NCBI RefSeq assembly: GCF_900105065.1
Contig: NZ_LT629749.1
Span: 2,976,001-3,040,000, forward strand
Origin: Friedmanniella luteola
Lineage (GTDB): Bacteria; Actinomycetota; Actinomycetes; Propionibacteriales; Propionibacteriaceae
DNA: 64,000 bases
Reading direction: 5' to 3'
Made by a program: the position numbers and the translations under genes. Positions 43,525 through 52,377 of the stretch are shown piece by piece. Numbering within the stretch: position 1 is the first letter of the stretch; every line of letters begins with the position of its first letter. The notes beneath the pieces were generated by a model that did not search any database, was not told the DNA's origin, and saw nothing but the letters and a program-made list of their open reading frames with translations.

Positions 43525-44195
43525 GCCGTGTACTCCTGCACGAACGCAGCCACCTGCCGCAGCGCAGCAGCGACCGGCTGCAGGGCTTTCGCCGGTGGGT
43601 CGTCGGAGGCGATGGCCATCCGCTTCTTCCGGGTGCCGACGGCCAGGGCGGCGGGGATCAGCGGGCCGACCGGACGGGGTGCCGTCGACGATCCGGCCGA
43701 GCCGGCGGACTTCGGCTGCTGGTGCGACTGGGGGGACGAAGTTCGGGATCAGTACCACCGGGTAGTCGGTGAGCTCACGGACCATGTGCTCGGTGCCGTC
43801 GAGGTCGGAGCAGCGCAACAGCACTGGGGTGACCACCACATGGGCGATGGAGAGGGCGCCGTTGAGGACTCGGTGGCACCCGGGTGGGTGTCGACCACGA
43901 CCCAGTCCCGGCCCCGCTCCCCCGCCCACTTCGACGATGCGTCCGCGGTGTCGTCACGGCTGGCTGGTTCAGCTCCAGGTCCGGGTGCCCCGGCACAAGG
44001 TCAGGCTTGTTGAACCCACGCAGCAACCGCGGCGGCGTGCCCCTCTCGAACGCCGCCAACAGCGAGGAGCTCGTCCGGTCCTCGTTGCGGTAGCCCCATG
44101 TACGGGAGGCGCTGCCACCCTCCCAACTCGAGGTCCACGAGTGGGGCGCCCAGCAGCCACGCCAGCTCATAGGCCAGCGTGGTCCTCTTTGGTTG
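43521..44195 (-). pseudogene. ParA-type partition ATPase, frameshifted and without a Walker A motif
   Basis: In order on the minus strand: TTLAYELAWLLGAPLVDLE, WEGGSASRTWGYRNEDRTSS, LLAAFERGTPPRLLRGFNKP, GRDWVVVDTHPGATES, LSIAHVVVTPVLLRCSDLDG, YPVVLIPNFVPPVAP and KKRMAIASDDPPAKALQP. Frame changes are needed near 44127, 43960, 43865 and 43680. Upstream of TTLAYELA only ANNQ survives, so the Gly-Gly-Val-x-Lys of the P-loop is deleted. The product cannot be active. Confidence 0.8.
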
Positions 44196-44204
44196 TTAGC
44201 CCTC

Positions 44205-44772
44205 CCCGAGTGCGTCGGTCGGCGTAGACCAGGGTGCGGCTGTCGTAGCGCAAGGCGGCCGAAGACGGCGACGTAGAGGGCGTCGGAGCTCCGCGGTCGG
44301 CGCCTCGATTGAGGCAGCGTCGTCGAGGTCGGCCGCCGCTTGCTGGGCCGCTGCGAACGCCGCCGAGGAACGTAAGCGCGGCCTCGTAGATCGGCCGGCC
44401 GTCGGCCTGAACGGCAACCACGCCAGCATCGTCAGGCTTTACTTCCCGCAGCAACGGACGGCTCGAGAGGTTCCAATGTCTTCACCCCGGCGGGTTCGAG
44501 GCAGAGCCCACACGGTCCAACACGATTGGCGGGCAGCGCGTTGCCTTCTCCGTTGACGAGATCTACGAAGCCCCTGCGGATCGCCGCGAGGCACGGCTGC
44601 CGCCCGCTACGCGGCGTAGCCACCTACGGAGGCCTCTCGAGCTCACCTACGTCCCCGGCCCACCGCATCACCGTGATGCTCGCGCAGGGACTGGAGAAGC
44701 GCTGACCGGTGGGCCCCCGTCTGACTTTGCGTGCCCGAGGCTGATGTCGGCAGCCCGTGCTTGGCTGGAGGC
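44205..44772. other. degenerate region with no supportable gene
   Basis: About 570 bases between the ParA remnant and the nuclease gene. Short frames on both strands lack coding character, and no RNA or repeat was recognised. It probably holds remnants of whatever preceded parA. Confidence 0.4.
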
Positions 44773-45672
44773 ATGGCTGCTGTTGAGGGGTACGACTCGG
44801 ACTTCCTGCCGACATCGGTTCCGCTCCCTGCTCCGTCTGATGGAGTGGAGTCGGTGCGTCTGTTGCCGTTCACTCACTTCTCGGTGGTCCTTGAGCTGAG
44901 CCGTCGGCTGGCGGTAGTGACGGGGGTGAATATCGACGGTGCTCGGCTGGTCGAGGTGGATCGGGGTGATGACTGGCACCTTGATCCCCGGGTGCCGGCC
45001 GATCTGCAGTGCGGGCCGGAGGTGTACGCCGGCAACGACCTGGACCGCGGCCACCTGGTCCGCCGCCGAGACCCCGTCTGGGGTGATCAGGACACCGCCC
45101 GGCAGGCGAACCTCGACTCCTTCGCCTACGTCAACGCCGCCCCCCAGGCCGCCCTGTTCAACCAGGGCGAGCTGTTGTGGGCCGGCCTGGAGGACTACCT
45201 CCTCGACCACGCGCGCGCGCAAGAGCAGCGGCTGTCGGTGTTCACCGCGCCGGTCCTCGACGCCGACGACCCGCCCTACCGCGGCATCCGCATCCCCCGC
45301 CGGTTCTGGAAGATCGCCGCCTGGACCACCACCGCCACCACCAGCGACACTGGGACTGACGGTGACCAGCAGGTGCTGGCGGCCACCGGATACCTGCTGG
45401 ACCAGTCGCCGCAGCTGGACAGAATCGATCTCAGCGACCGTCAACCGGCCACGTACACCGGGCCGCCGCCGCTTGGCGCCTACCTCACCTATCAGGTGCC
45501 GATCGTCGACCTGGCCGCGTTGACCGGGCTCGACCTCGGACCCCTCCCTACCGCCGACCGGCTCCCCGCCCCAGCACACACCGTCACCGGCCAGAGCCGG
45601 TGGCGTCACCTCAGAACGCTCAGCGACCAGATCCTGCAGGTGGGTGATGCCGGTCGACCTGTGCTGTGGTGA
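44773..45672 (+). CDS. DNA/RNA non-specific endonuclease
   Basis: A 299-residue nuclease of the beta-beta-alpha metal type. The catalytic motif is NDLDRGHLVRRRDPVWG, with the general-base His in Asp-Arg-Gly-His; the metal-binding Asn is in YVNAAPQAALFNQG. Further family strands are LSVFTAPVLDADDP and IPRRFWKIAAWT. There is no signal peptide, so it acts in the cytoplasm or is delivered. The ATG start has a GGAGG that is too close, so the true start may differ. Its 3' end overlaps the convergent ligase gene by 53 bases. Confidence 0.85.
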   Translation: MAAVEGYDSDFLPTSVPLPAPSDGVESVRLLPFTHFSVVLELSRRLAVVTGVNIDGARLVEVDRGDDWHLDPRVPADLQCGPEVYAGNDLDRGHLVRRRDPVWGDQDTARQANLDSFAYVNAAPQAALFNQGELLWAGLEDYLLDHARAQEQRLSVFTAPVLDADDPPYRGIRIPRRFWKIAAWTTTATTSDTGTDGDQQVLAATGYLLDQSPQLDRIDLSDRQPATYTGPPPLGAYLTYQVPIVDLAALTGLDLGPLPTADRLPAPAHTVTGQSRWRHLRTLSDQILQVGDAGRPVLW

Positions 45673-46564
45673 GGTCGGGGCGGAGCCGGATCAGTCGGAG
45701 CTGGTGCCGCCACCGTCCGGCCTGCTGTGCAGCGTCACCGGCGACCTCGACCACAGTGAGCTCGACCCTGAGCAGGTCGACTGGGCTGCCGCCGAAGTGA
45801 CCGGCGCCGATCCGAGCCGGCCACGGATGGTCCTCGGTCGGGGTAAGTGCTGCGGCGAGGACGGCGGCTTGGTCGGTGGTGGGTGGGCCGGTCCGGCCGA
45901 CGATCACGAGCTCGCCGGTCGCGGTGTAGCGGCCAACGATGATTGAGGTGGGCTGGTCGAGGGTGCCGGTGACCGCGCCGACGATCACCTCGGACGTCTC
46001 GTAGGTGCGGACCTTGAGCCACTGCCGGTCTCCCGCCCGGTACGGGCTGCCGGCGCCCTTCACCACTACGCCTTCGATGCCGGTGGCGGCGAGGCTGCCG
46101 TCCATCCAGGTGAGGGCTTCGGTGCGGTCGAGGGTGTGTGGGGCGAGTTGCAGCGGCGGTCGCCACTCGGTCGCGGTCAGCTCGAGCAGGGGGGGCCGGT
46201 CGGTCCAGGACAGCGGCCGGACATCCTGGCCGTGCAGGGCGAGAAGGTCGAACACGACGAACGATGCCGGCAACCGGCGGGCCTGGTCGGCGACCCGGGT
46301 CGGGGAGCCGCTGCGCTGCAGCAACGCGTCCCAGTCGCACGCACCGTCTCGCCACACGACAATCTCGCCGTCGTAGATGCCCGCTTCCAGCTGCTCACCC
46401 CCGATAGCGATCAGGTCGGGGAACCGGTCACTCAGGTTCGTGCCGTGCCGTGACCACAGCTCCACGGCGGTCTCGTTGACGAGCAGGACACCGCGCCAGC
46501 CGTCGAACTTCATCTCATACACACACCCACCGGGAAGCGCCGCCGGCTCCGGCACCTCCCGCAC
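45620..46564 (-). CDS. ATP-dependent DNA ligase, LigC/D-type catalytic core
   Basis: A 314-residue ligase with the AMP-accepting Lys in YEMKFDGWRGVL (motif I), ASFVVFDLLALHG (III), GIEGVVVKGAGSPYR (IV) and DRQWLKVRTYE (V). An OB-type domain follows from about residue 200. No nuclease or primase domain is fused. The GTG start gives MREVPEPAALPG. The residues expected before it (PVEVALPA) are present in another frame just upstream, so a 5' frameshift is possible but the catalytic core is whole. Confidence 0.85.
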   Translation of the reverse strand: MREVPEPAALPGGCVYEMKFDGWRGVLLVNETAVELWSRHGTNLSDRFPDLIAIGGEQLEAGIYDGEIVVWRDGACDWDALLQRSGSPTRVADQARRLPASFVVFDLLALHGQDVRPLSWTDRPPLLELTATEWRPPLQLAPHTLDRTEALTWMDGSLAATGIEGVVVKGAGSPYRAGDRQWLKVRTYETSEVIVGAVTGTLDQPTSIIVGRYTATGELVIVGRTGPPTTDQAAVLAAALTPTEDHPWPARIGAGHFGGSPVDLLRVELTVVEVAGDAAQQAGRWRHQLRLIRLRPDLTTAQVDRHHPPAGSGR

Positions 46565-46611
46565 CGGCCGGGAGCGCTACCTCAACCGGGACACGTGAGG
46601 GCGGGAACTGC

Positions 46612-46836
46612 TCAGCCACCGGCCACCGCCTGCTCCTCGCCATCGCGGTCGTCGCGCTGGGGGCTGTTGCAGTCGGGTTGCTGAGCTTGGTTGCGGTCGA
46701 GGCGGCTGAGCCGGACACTAACGGTGTTGCGTCGCAGGCCGAGCATGGCGGCGATCTGGCGGTGGCTGGCGCCCCAGCTGCGTAGCTGGAGCAGCTGGGC
46801 GTCGGTGACTCTCGGCGGAGCGTCCGGGTCATTCAT
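46612..46836 (-). CDS. small helix-turn-helix protein
   Basis: A 74-residue protein whose centre is a helix-turn-helix: LLQLRSWGASHRQIAAMLGL followed by RRNTVSVRLSRLDR. The tail is hydrophilic. Its start overlaps the end of the upstream hypothetical gene by 8 bases. It may regulate the surrounding genes. Confidence 0.65.
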   Translation of the reverse strand: MNDPDAPPRVTDAQLLQLRSWGASHRQIAAMLGLRRNTVSVRLSRLDRNQAQQPDCNSPQRDDRDGEEQAVAGG

Positions 46837-47386
46837 CCCGAGACACCTCCGGCCGTGCCGCCTCGTGTTGTCCGCGGCGGCGGAGCCGCTGCTGCAGGGT
46901 CCTGACCTCAGAGAACTCCGCGGTCAGCTGGTCGGCCAGACGGGCCGCCTGCTCGGGCGGCAGGTGGTCGACGTCTACGGCGCGGGCCTCGGCTGCGACT
47001 TCGCGCAGGCCAGCGACAGCTCGGGCCAGGTGGTGAGCGACGGTCCGGCGTTCCCGCTCCGCGGCTGCCGGGTCCTGAGCGGGCGGTGTGCGGCCGAGCG
47101 CCGCCTGCTGCAACCGCCCCTCGTCCAGGTCGACGCCAGGTCGCGCGGCAACCAGGAAGACTCCCCCACCCGCCTGCTGTCCCGGGTGCACCCGCACCTG
47201 ATGCAGCGTCAGCTGACCGTCGGCGGCGAGCCCGGCAGCGGTTCTTCGGGCCGCGGTCAGCTCGACCCGGGTGGCGCGACGGCCGAGATGCCGGTCCAGT
47301 GCTGCCGCAACCCCCACTAGCTCGGCGTCAGCCAGGGCGTCGAGCAGCACTAGCTGCCAGCGACCCCGAACTGTCACAGAGGCCAC
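46829..47386 (-). CDS. hypothetical protein
   Basis: A 185-residue protein. The N-terminal half has short strands (GRWQLVLLDALADAELVGVA and LTLHQVRVHPGQQAGGGVFL); the C-terminal half is a long charged helix (AERERRTVAHHLARAVAGLR, then AARLADQLTAEFSEVRTLQQ). No motif is recognised. It is coupled by an 8-base overlap to the helix-turn-helix gene, so the two probably act together. Confidence 0.5.
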   Translation of the reverse strand: MASVTVRGRWQLVLLDALADAELVGVAAALDRHLGRRATRVELTAARRTAAGLAADGQLTLHQVRVHPGQQAGGGVFLVAARPGVDLDEGRLQQAALGRTPPAQDPAAAERERRTVAHHLARAVAGLREVAAEARAVDVDHLPPEQAARLADQLTAEFSEVRTLQQRLRRRGQHEAARPEVSRDE

Positions 47387-47810
47387 CTTGCCCCAACACC
47401 AGTCGGCGGGGGGCTGCTCCTGAACTCACCCGCAGTCCTTGGCGGTTTTTTCCAAGCGGTTGCCGGGCAGCGGCCGCGGCCGCGGCCGAGGACCCTTTGT
47501 CGTAGAAGGAGCTTGTGCAGGGGGTTGATGCGGCGACGTTCCAGGAGGGTGGGCCTGGCACCACGAGGTCGAAGGCACCGACGAGGCCCTGGGCAGCGGC
47601 TAACCGAACAAGGCTGAGGCCCAAGCGGCAGGCCGCGACTACGGCCGGGCCGGGCAGGTAGAGCACAACATCTGCAACCTCGACGGCCGCATCGGGGAAC
47701 GCAACACCTACGGCCACAACCCACGCAACATCCCAGGCTGAGACCTCCAACCGCCAGCGCACTCGGAGCGCCCGCGGAGCTCACTCTCCACACCGCTCAC
47801 CTTGGCGCCG
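47387..47810. other. gap with only a possible gene remnant
   Basis: About 420 bases without an intact gene. On the plus strand near 47661-47743 a short frame reads VEHNICNLDGRIGERNTYGH before a stop; it looks like the end of a lost gene but I cannot identify it. A NotI-type GC run lies near 47470. Confidence 0.35.
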
Positions 47811-48080
47811 TCAGCTGAGGGAACGGACGCGGCCGCCGTTGTTCGGGTCTGACCGGACAGGAGTCAGGCGTTCGGCGGGCATCCACTGCTGGATTGCCGT
47901 CGGCCGGCCCTCCTCATCAACACTGGACACCAGCACGAGGGCGGTCCAGTGGTAGGAGTGGCGGCACCATTCCAGCACGTACCCCTGCGCCGGCGCGACA
48001 CCGGGCCGGTCAGGTTGCACCCAGACGTGACGGGTGGTCCGTGGGGTGGCGAACCGCCGGTCCTTCCGCCGCTGGCCCAC
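47811..48080 (-). CDS. small conserved protein with an SOS-like box, copy 2
   Basis: An 89-residue paralogue of the protein at 42060-42332: KDRRFATPRTTRHVWVQPD, GYVLEWCRHSYHWTALVLVS, VDEEGRPTAIQQWMPAERL, TPVRSDPNNGGR. The start is GTG, 8 bases from a palindrome like that of copy 1. Retention of both reading frames, while the partner gene has decayed in this copy, suggests the small protein is the selected part. Confidence 0.7.
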   Translation of the reverse strand: MGQRRKDRRFATPRTTRHVWVQPDRPGVAPAQGYVLEWCRHSYHWTALVLVSSVDEEGRPTAIQQWMPAERLTPVRSDPNNGGRVRSLS

Positions 48081-48088
48081 CCTGCTAT

Positions 48089-48104
48089 TAGAACGCCTGT
48101 CCTA
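48089..48104 (-). promoter_or_regulatory. SOS-like palindrome 2: TAGAACGCCTGTCCTA
   Basis: Same position and flanks as palindrome 1, with GTCC in place of GTTC in the right arm. Copy 2 may thus be bound less tightly. Confidence 0.5.
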
Positions 48105-48330
48105 TTACTTCGCCGACACCCTTGCCGCAGCTACGGCCTCGAACGCGGCCGCCGCCCATCACCGAAGCGAGCTGCCCGTCCCGTCGCGGCGAGCCGGATC
48201 GAGTCGCCTCCGGCACGCTCGCTACTTCTAACACACCCGGACCTGCAGGGTCGACCCCGGCCCACCAACACGTCGGGGACTGCCGGGCTCAGGTCGTCGA
48301 GGATGGCCAGATGGTCGACGCGATCCAACC
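48105..48330 (-). pseudogene. decayed paralogue of the hypothetical gene at 42357-42773
   Basis: The stop TAA abuts the palindrome exactly as in copy 1. Upstream pieces in more than one frame align loosely: DHLAILDDLSPAVPDV against QALLDDLNPYAPDG, GDSIRLAATG against GDVDLAHHN, and FEAVAAARVSAK against VFAALPVVTVLAT at the C-terminus. Nothing before about 48330 can be followed. Confidence 0.45.
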
Positions 48331-48496
48331 GAGACGCCTGAGGCGTCGGTCACCGCCGCGACTGCCCCGACCGAGTAGGCCTGCTCGCGGGAGTCCGGTA
48401 GCAGTGGCCGCTGTCGACCAGGTCGCCGCACCCCGGTGGTGAGGTGGCCCGGAACAAGGCTCAAAGCCACCCGGACCGGAGCTGCCCATACGTGGC

Positions 48497-51400
48497 TCAG
48501 CTGGCCCGCTTCCTGGTCAGCGGATGGTTGTGGAGGACCGCGCTTGTGCGGGCGGGTAGTTCGGTGGGGGCTGCACCGTCGTCGGACCGGTTGTAGACGC
48601 GGTCGTGGAGGATCTGGTTGGCCTGGTCCGGGTGACCTTCGGCGGCGGCGACGGCGGCGAGGTCGAGGAGCGGGATCTCCTCGTAGGGGGCGGCGAGAAT
48701 CGCCGTTTCGGCGGCCGCTCGGGCGACTGGAAGGTTTCCGGTCTTGAGGGCGTGGGTGGTGAGGAGGTGAGCGACGTCGACGATGGCGCAGAGGAGGTGT
48801 TGGTCGAGGCGGTCACCATCGATCATCCAGGTCCAGCCGCCGGGTCGGAGCTGGTCGAAGGGTCGGCCGGTGACGAGGGTGAGGGCGGCGCGGAGGTCGT
48901 TGATGCCGTCAGGTCCGCGGGTTTCGCCGCGGACGCGGAGGCGGCGGAACAAGTCGGCATCCAGTAGTAGGCCGTCGACTTGGTAGGTGGGGATGCCGCG
49001 GGTGCGGGCGGCGTCGCTGTCGCGGGCGTCGGGTAGGTGTTGGCGGCCGGTGCGCGGGTTGGTGCCGAGCCAGTCGCGGAGGATCTTGATGTCGGTGCGA
49101 ACGCGGGGGCCGCTGATGCCGATGGCGTCGGCAACCTCGTCAGGGGTGGCGCCGCGCGGGCGGGTGGCGAGGTAGGCGAGGAGCTCGGTGTAGTAGGGGC
49201 GCCGTTTCGCCAGCGCTGTCCCGTGGGTGCGGGCCCAGACAGGGCCGAGAAGGGTGAGCCGTGGCAGGTCGCAGTCCTTCTCCCGCCAAGCCGTGAGGTC
49301 GGCGTCGAGGGTGGGGTCGGCATCCTCGACGATGGCACGAACCCGGACCGGTACCTGGGGGGCGATGGCGGCCAGGTCGTTGATCGTGGTGGTTGCGGCT
49401 TCGAGGTACTTCTGGTCGTCGCCGTCCAGGAGGGTTGTCGCCGGTTCGGTGGGCGGGGCGGTGCGGGGCAGGGTGTGCTCTGCGCGGATCGCGCCGGCGG
49501 CGTCGGCCCACCCCCGCCAGCCCTCCTCGTCCTTGTCGACCGCGGGTGCGGGGACGGGTTGGTCGTCGGTGGTGTCGGCCTGGGCCAGGAGTGCGGCGCA
49601 GCCTTCGGCTTCATCGGTGGTGAGGCCGACGACGATCAGGTCGAGGCCGAGGTGCGGGACGGTGAGCCGTCCCTGCCCGGTGACGGCCAGCGTACGGGCG
49701 GAGGCTGGCAGCTCGGTCTGGCCGGTGAGGACGACTGCGGTGCCGGTCCGGGCGGGGTGGTCGGCGACGAGCTCAAGTAGCTGGGTGAAGGGCGGATGCT
49801 CGGACAGCTTGGGCAGCTCGAGGAGCAGCATCCGGGCGGGCCAGGCGTCGGCGTCAACCTGGTGAGCGCGGCCGGTTGGGACGTCGAGGGCTGACTCGTG
49901 GCTGCGGTCGAGCAGTCCGGCGGCGTCGGCGGTGGCGTTGGCAAGCAGGTGCTGGATGCTGTCGGCGGGGTGGGCGTGGACCCGTTCGGGGTTCATGCCC
50001 TTCACCTCCTGGGCGATGCCGAGGCAGTCCAGGCGGGCTTGCTCAGACCACGGGTTGCAGGCGATCTCGGCGGCCAGGTAGCGGGCCAGGTCGTGGCTGT
50101 AGAGGGGGTCGCCGGTGATTGCGAGGACACCGGCCTGCTCGCAGTTGAGCAGCCAGACCGCGCCGTCGTCGCTGGCGCCGATCGTGACCAGGAGGGGGTA
50201 GGGGGCGGGTTGGTCGAGCACGGTCGGCCCGACCGTGTCGAGGTCGGTGCTCGCGGGCAGTCGCCAGCTGGGCTGGTCGTCGCAGGCCTGCCATGGCGAC
50301 GTCGGCGGCGCCGGCTCTGCGAGGTGCAGGGTGAGCGCACCGGGGGTCAGCTCGACCGCGGCCAGGTCGGGCATCGGCTGGCGGGCGGCGGCCCGGGCCG
50401 CGGCGAGCCGCCGCAGCGCCTGGTCGACGAGGTCGAGGGTCGGGACCGTCTGGTCGCCGGTCAGTACAAGGGTCTTCTCGACCGGAGCCAGCAATGGGGG
50501 TGGGACGGCGATGGTGCGGCCGGGTCGGCGCGCCCGGAACTGGCAGGCGCGGCGGCGGCGCAGGGCCACCAGCAGGGAGGCAGCCAGGAGGGCGCCGGCG
50601 CCGGTCAGCCCGGTCAACGCCCACGCCGGCAACGCGGCCGTCGCCGGCTCCTCGGGCTGTCGGCTCTCGTCAGCGTGGGTCGGCCCGGCAGAGGCGGTCG
50701 GCGGCGGGGGCGAGCTGGCTGGTGTGGTCGACGGCTGCGGTGTCGCTGAAGAAGAGGAGGGACGCGTACTCGGTGCACGCGGGCTGGCGGGGGCGGCTTC
50801 GGCTTGACTGCTTCGTGGCGAGGCGTCGCGGCCGGCTCGCGGGTCTGTCGGGATACCTGCTTGATCGGCCCTATCGGGATCGGCCCTGTCAGAATCGGCC
50901 CTCTTGGGCTGGTCGGGGTGCGGCTGTTTGGCTGTGGTGGGGATGGTGAGGGTCCAGCCGACGTCGATGATGTCGGGGTCGGTGAGGTGGCGGCCGTCGG
51001 GCTGCCGGATTGGGGTCGAGGCGCGGAAGATCTCGGGGTAGCGGTCGGCGTCGCCGAGCTGCTCTTCGGCGATGTCGGACAGGGTGTCCCCCCGCTGGAC
51101 TCGCACCCGCTCTCCTCGAACGTTGGTCGCTGACGGTGGGTGGGCGGGGAGCTTGAGGGTCTGGCCGGGGGTGAGGAAGCCGGGCCGGCCGTGCAGGGTG
51201 TCGGTGTTGAGTGCGACGATCTCGGTGTAGCGGAGGCCGGAGCCGAGGCGGTCAGCGGCGATAGACCACAGCGACTCGCCCCGCCGCACGGTGTGCAGCG
51301 GGGCGGCGCCGTTGACTGCGGACCGGGCTTGGTCCGCGCGGTGGTGAGCCGGCGGGTGCTGTGGGGGTGAGCTGTGCGAGTTGTCGGCGGGGTCGGGGTT

Positions 51401-51874
51401 CGAGCTGGTGGGTTGGGCGAAGGCGACGGGCGCTGGCTGGGAGGCTAGCGGTGCGGCGAGGAACAGCAGCAGGGCGGCGCTGACCAGCTCTCGGGCCCCG
51501 ACCTGGGGCAGCCGGAAGCCTGGCACCCGGGGCGCTGCCCGTCCCCGCAGCTGGGCCACCACCTCGATAACGACCAGGACGGCGAACAGCAGCCAGGCGG
51601 CCCAGGCGGCCAGGGTGAGGCTGGCGAGGGCGAGGGTGCCGTCGTCGCGGGTGGTGGCGGCAGTCCAGATCTGGGCCGGCGACGGGACTTGGTCCGGGAT
51701 CACGTCGGTGCCGACCAGGGCGAGCAGCGCCGGTACACCGGCGACCCCAGCGAGCAGGGCCAGCGTGGCGGCCAGCCCAACCAGCCGCGCCGCTGGGCCC
51801 CGGCCTTCCGCCGGCCTGGGCGATGTCGGCGTCGGCGGTGTGGGGTCCCGCCGTGGGGGCGTGGGTCGGGTCAT
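48497..51874 (-). CDS. membrane protein with two LysM domains and a C-terminal BTAD-type regulatory domain
   Basis: A 1125-residue protein, last in the Tad operon. About three helices lie in the first 150 residues (LVGLAATLALLAGVAGVPAL; LASLTLAAWAAWLLFAVLVV; LVSAALLLFLAAPL). Two LysM peptidoglycan-binding domains follow (HTVRRGESLWSIAADRLGSG; VRVQRGDTLSDIAEEQLGDA), then a Pro/Ser linker and a helix near residue 420. The cytoplasmic part ends in a winged helix (TPDEVADAIGISGPRVRTDI) plus a helical BTAD-like region (FDQLRPGGWTWMIDGDRLDQ). It could link the wall to gene control. Its start overlaps the TadG-like stop. Confidence 0.82.
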   Translation of the reverse strand: MTRPTPPRRDPTPPTPTSPRPAEGRGPAARLVGLAATLALLAGVAGVPALLALVGTDVIPDQVPSPAQIWTAATTRDDGTLALASLTLAAWAAWLLFAVLVVIEVVAQLRGRAAPRVPGFRLPQVGARELVSAALLLFLAAPLASQPAPVAFAQPTSSNPDPADNSHSSPPQHPPAHHRADQARSAVNGAAPLHTVRRGESLWSIAADRLGSGLRYTEIVALNTDTLHGRPGFLTPGQTLKLPAHPPSATNVRGERVRVQRGDTLSDIAEEQLGDADRYPEIFRASTPIRQPDGRHLTDPDIIDVGWTLTIPTTAKQPHPDQPKRADSDRADPDRADQAGIPTDPRAGRDASPRSSQAEAAPASPRAPSTRPSSSSATPQPSTTPASSPPPPTASAGPTHADESRQPEEPATAALPAWALTGLTGAGALLAASLLVALRRRRACQFRARRPGRTIAVPPPLLAPVEKTLVLTGDQTVPTLDLVDQALRRLAAARAAARQPMPDLAAVELTPGALTLHLAEPAPPTSPWQACDDQPSWRLPASTDLDTVGPTVLDQPAPYPLLVTIGASDDGAVWLLNCEQAGVLAITGDPLYSHDLARYLAAEIACNPWSEQARLDCLGIAQEVKGMNPERVHAHPADSIQHLLANATADAAGLLDRSHESALDVPTGRAHQVDADAWPARMLLLELPKLSEHPPFTQLLELVADHPARTGTAVVLTGQTELPASARTLAVTGQGRLTVPHLGLDLIVVGLTTDEAEGCAALLAQADTTDDQPVPAPAVDKDEEGWRGWADAAGAIRAEHTLPRTAPPTEPATTLLDGDDQKYLEAATTTINDLAAIAPQVPVRVRAIVEDADPTLDADLTAWREKDCDLPRLTLLGPVWARTHGTALAKRRPYYTELLAYLATRPRGATPDEVADAIGISGPRVRTDIKILRDWLGTNPRTGRQHLPDARDSDAARTRGIPTYQVDGLLLDADLFRRLRVRGETRGPDGINDLRAALTLVTGRPFDQLRPGGWTWMIDGDRLDQHLLCAIVDVAHLLTTHALKTGNLPVARAAAETAILAAPYEEIPLLDLAAVAAAEGHPDQANQILHDRVYNRSDDGAAPTELPARTSAVLHNHPLTRKRAS

Positions 51875-52374
51875 CGTTCGACGCCCTGGACGGCGCGGAC
51901 GGTGCGGGCCTCGGCCCGGCCGGTGACCTGGAGCTCGTTGATGCCGATGATGCTGAGGAAGACGGTGGAATAGCTGGCGGTGGTAGTGACGGTGACCGCG
52001 GTTCCGCCGTGCAGACTGACGGCGCCGGAGACGTCGGCGGCGGCAAGGTAGCTCCGGGCGGCGGCGGCTGCGCGCTGTGGGTCGGTGCGGAGAGCGTCGC
52101 CCCGGATCGCAGGCGCGGGTTGCAACTGCTGTCCTGCTGCGCGGGCGGCCTGCCGGGCGACGTCGACGACGTGCTGCCGGGCATAGACCTGACCGCCAAG
52201 ATCAACCGCGAGCCCGGCCAAAATCACCATGCCTGCCGCCGCCGTGACGGCGAACAAGCTGACCGACCCCCGGTCATCCCGCCGGTTGCACCGCCTACTC
52301 CCCCATCGCCGGCCCCTGGACGGTCGGTCCGCGTACCGCCGCCGCGGCCATCCCTGGTTGGGTGCTTGGGTCAT
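51871..52374 (-). CDS. TadG-like pilus assembly protein
   Basis: A 167-residue protein with a basic start and one helix in the TadG style: DDRGSVSLFAVTAAAGMVIL followed by AGLAVDLGGQVYARQHVVD. The outer part is beta-rich (AVTVTTTASYSTVFLSIIG). TadG-like proteins are minor pilus or anchoring components. It lies 3 bases after the TadE-like gene. Confidence 0.75.
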   Translation of the reverse strand: MTQAPNQGWPRRRYADRPSRGRRWGSRRCNRRDDRGSVSLFAVTAAAGMVILAGLAVDLGGQVYARQHVVDVARQAARAAGQQLQPAPAIRGDALRTDPQRAAAAARSYLAAADVSGAVSLHGGTAVTVTTTASYSTVFLSIIGINELQVTGRAEARTVRAVQGVER

Positions 52375-52377
52375 CGG

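Noticed and set aside
44590-44625. A fourth copy of the structured repeat (CGCTACGCGG in reverse orientation)
   Set aside because: Only about ten bases match and neither the outer stem nor the other hairpins can be found.
47328-47793. Minus-strand frames between the hypothetical gene and small-protein copy 2
   Set aside because: Two overlapping frames of similar length with biased composition and no motif; neither has a credible start site.
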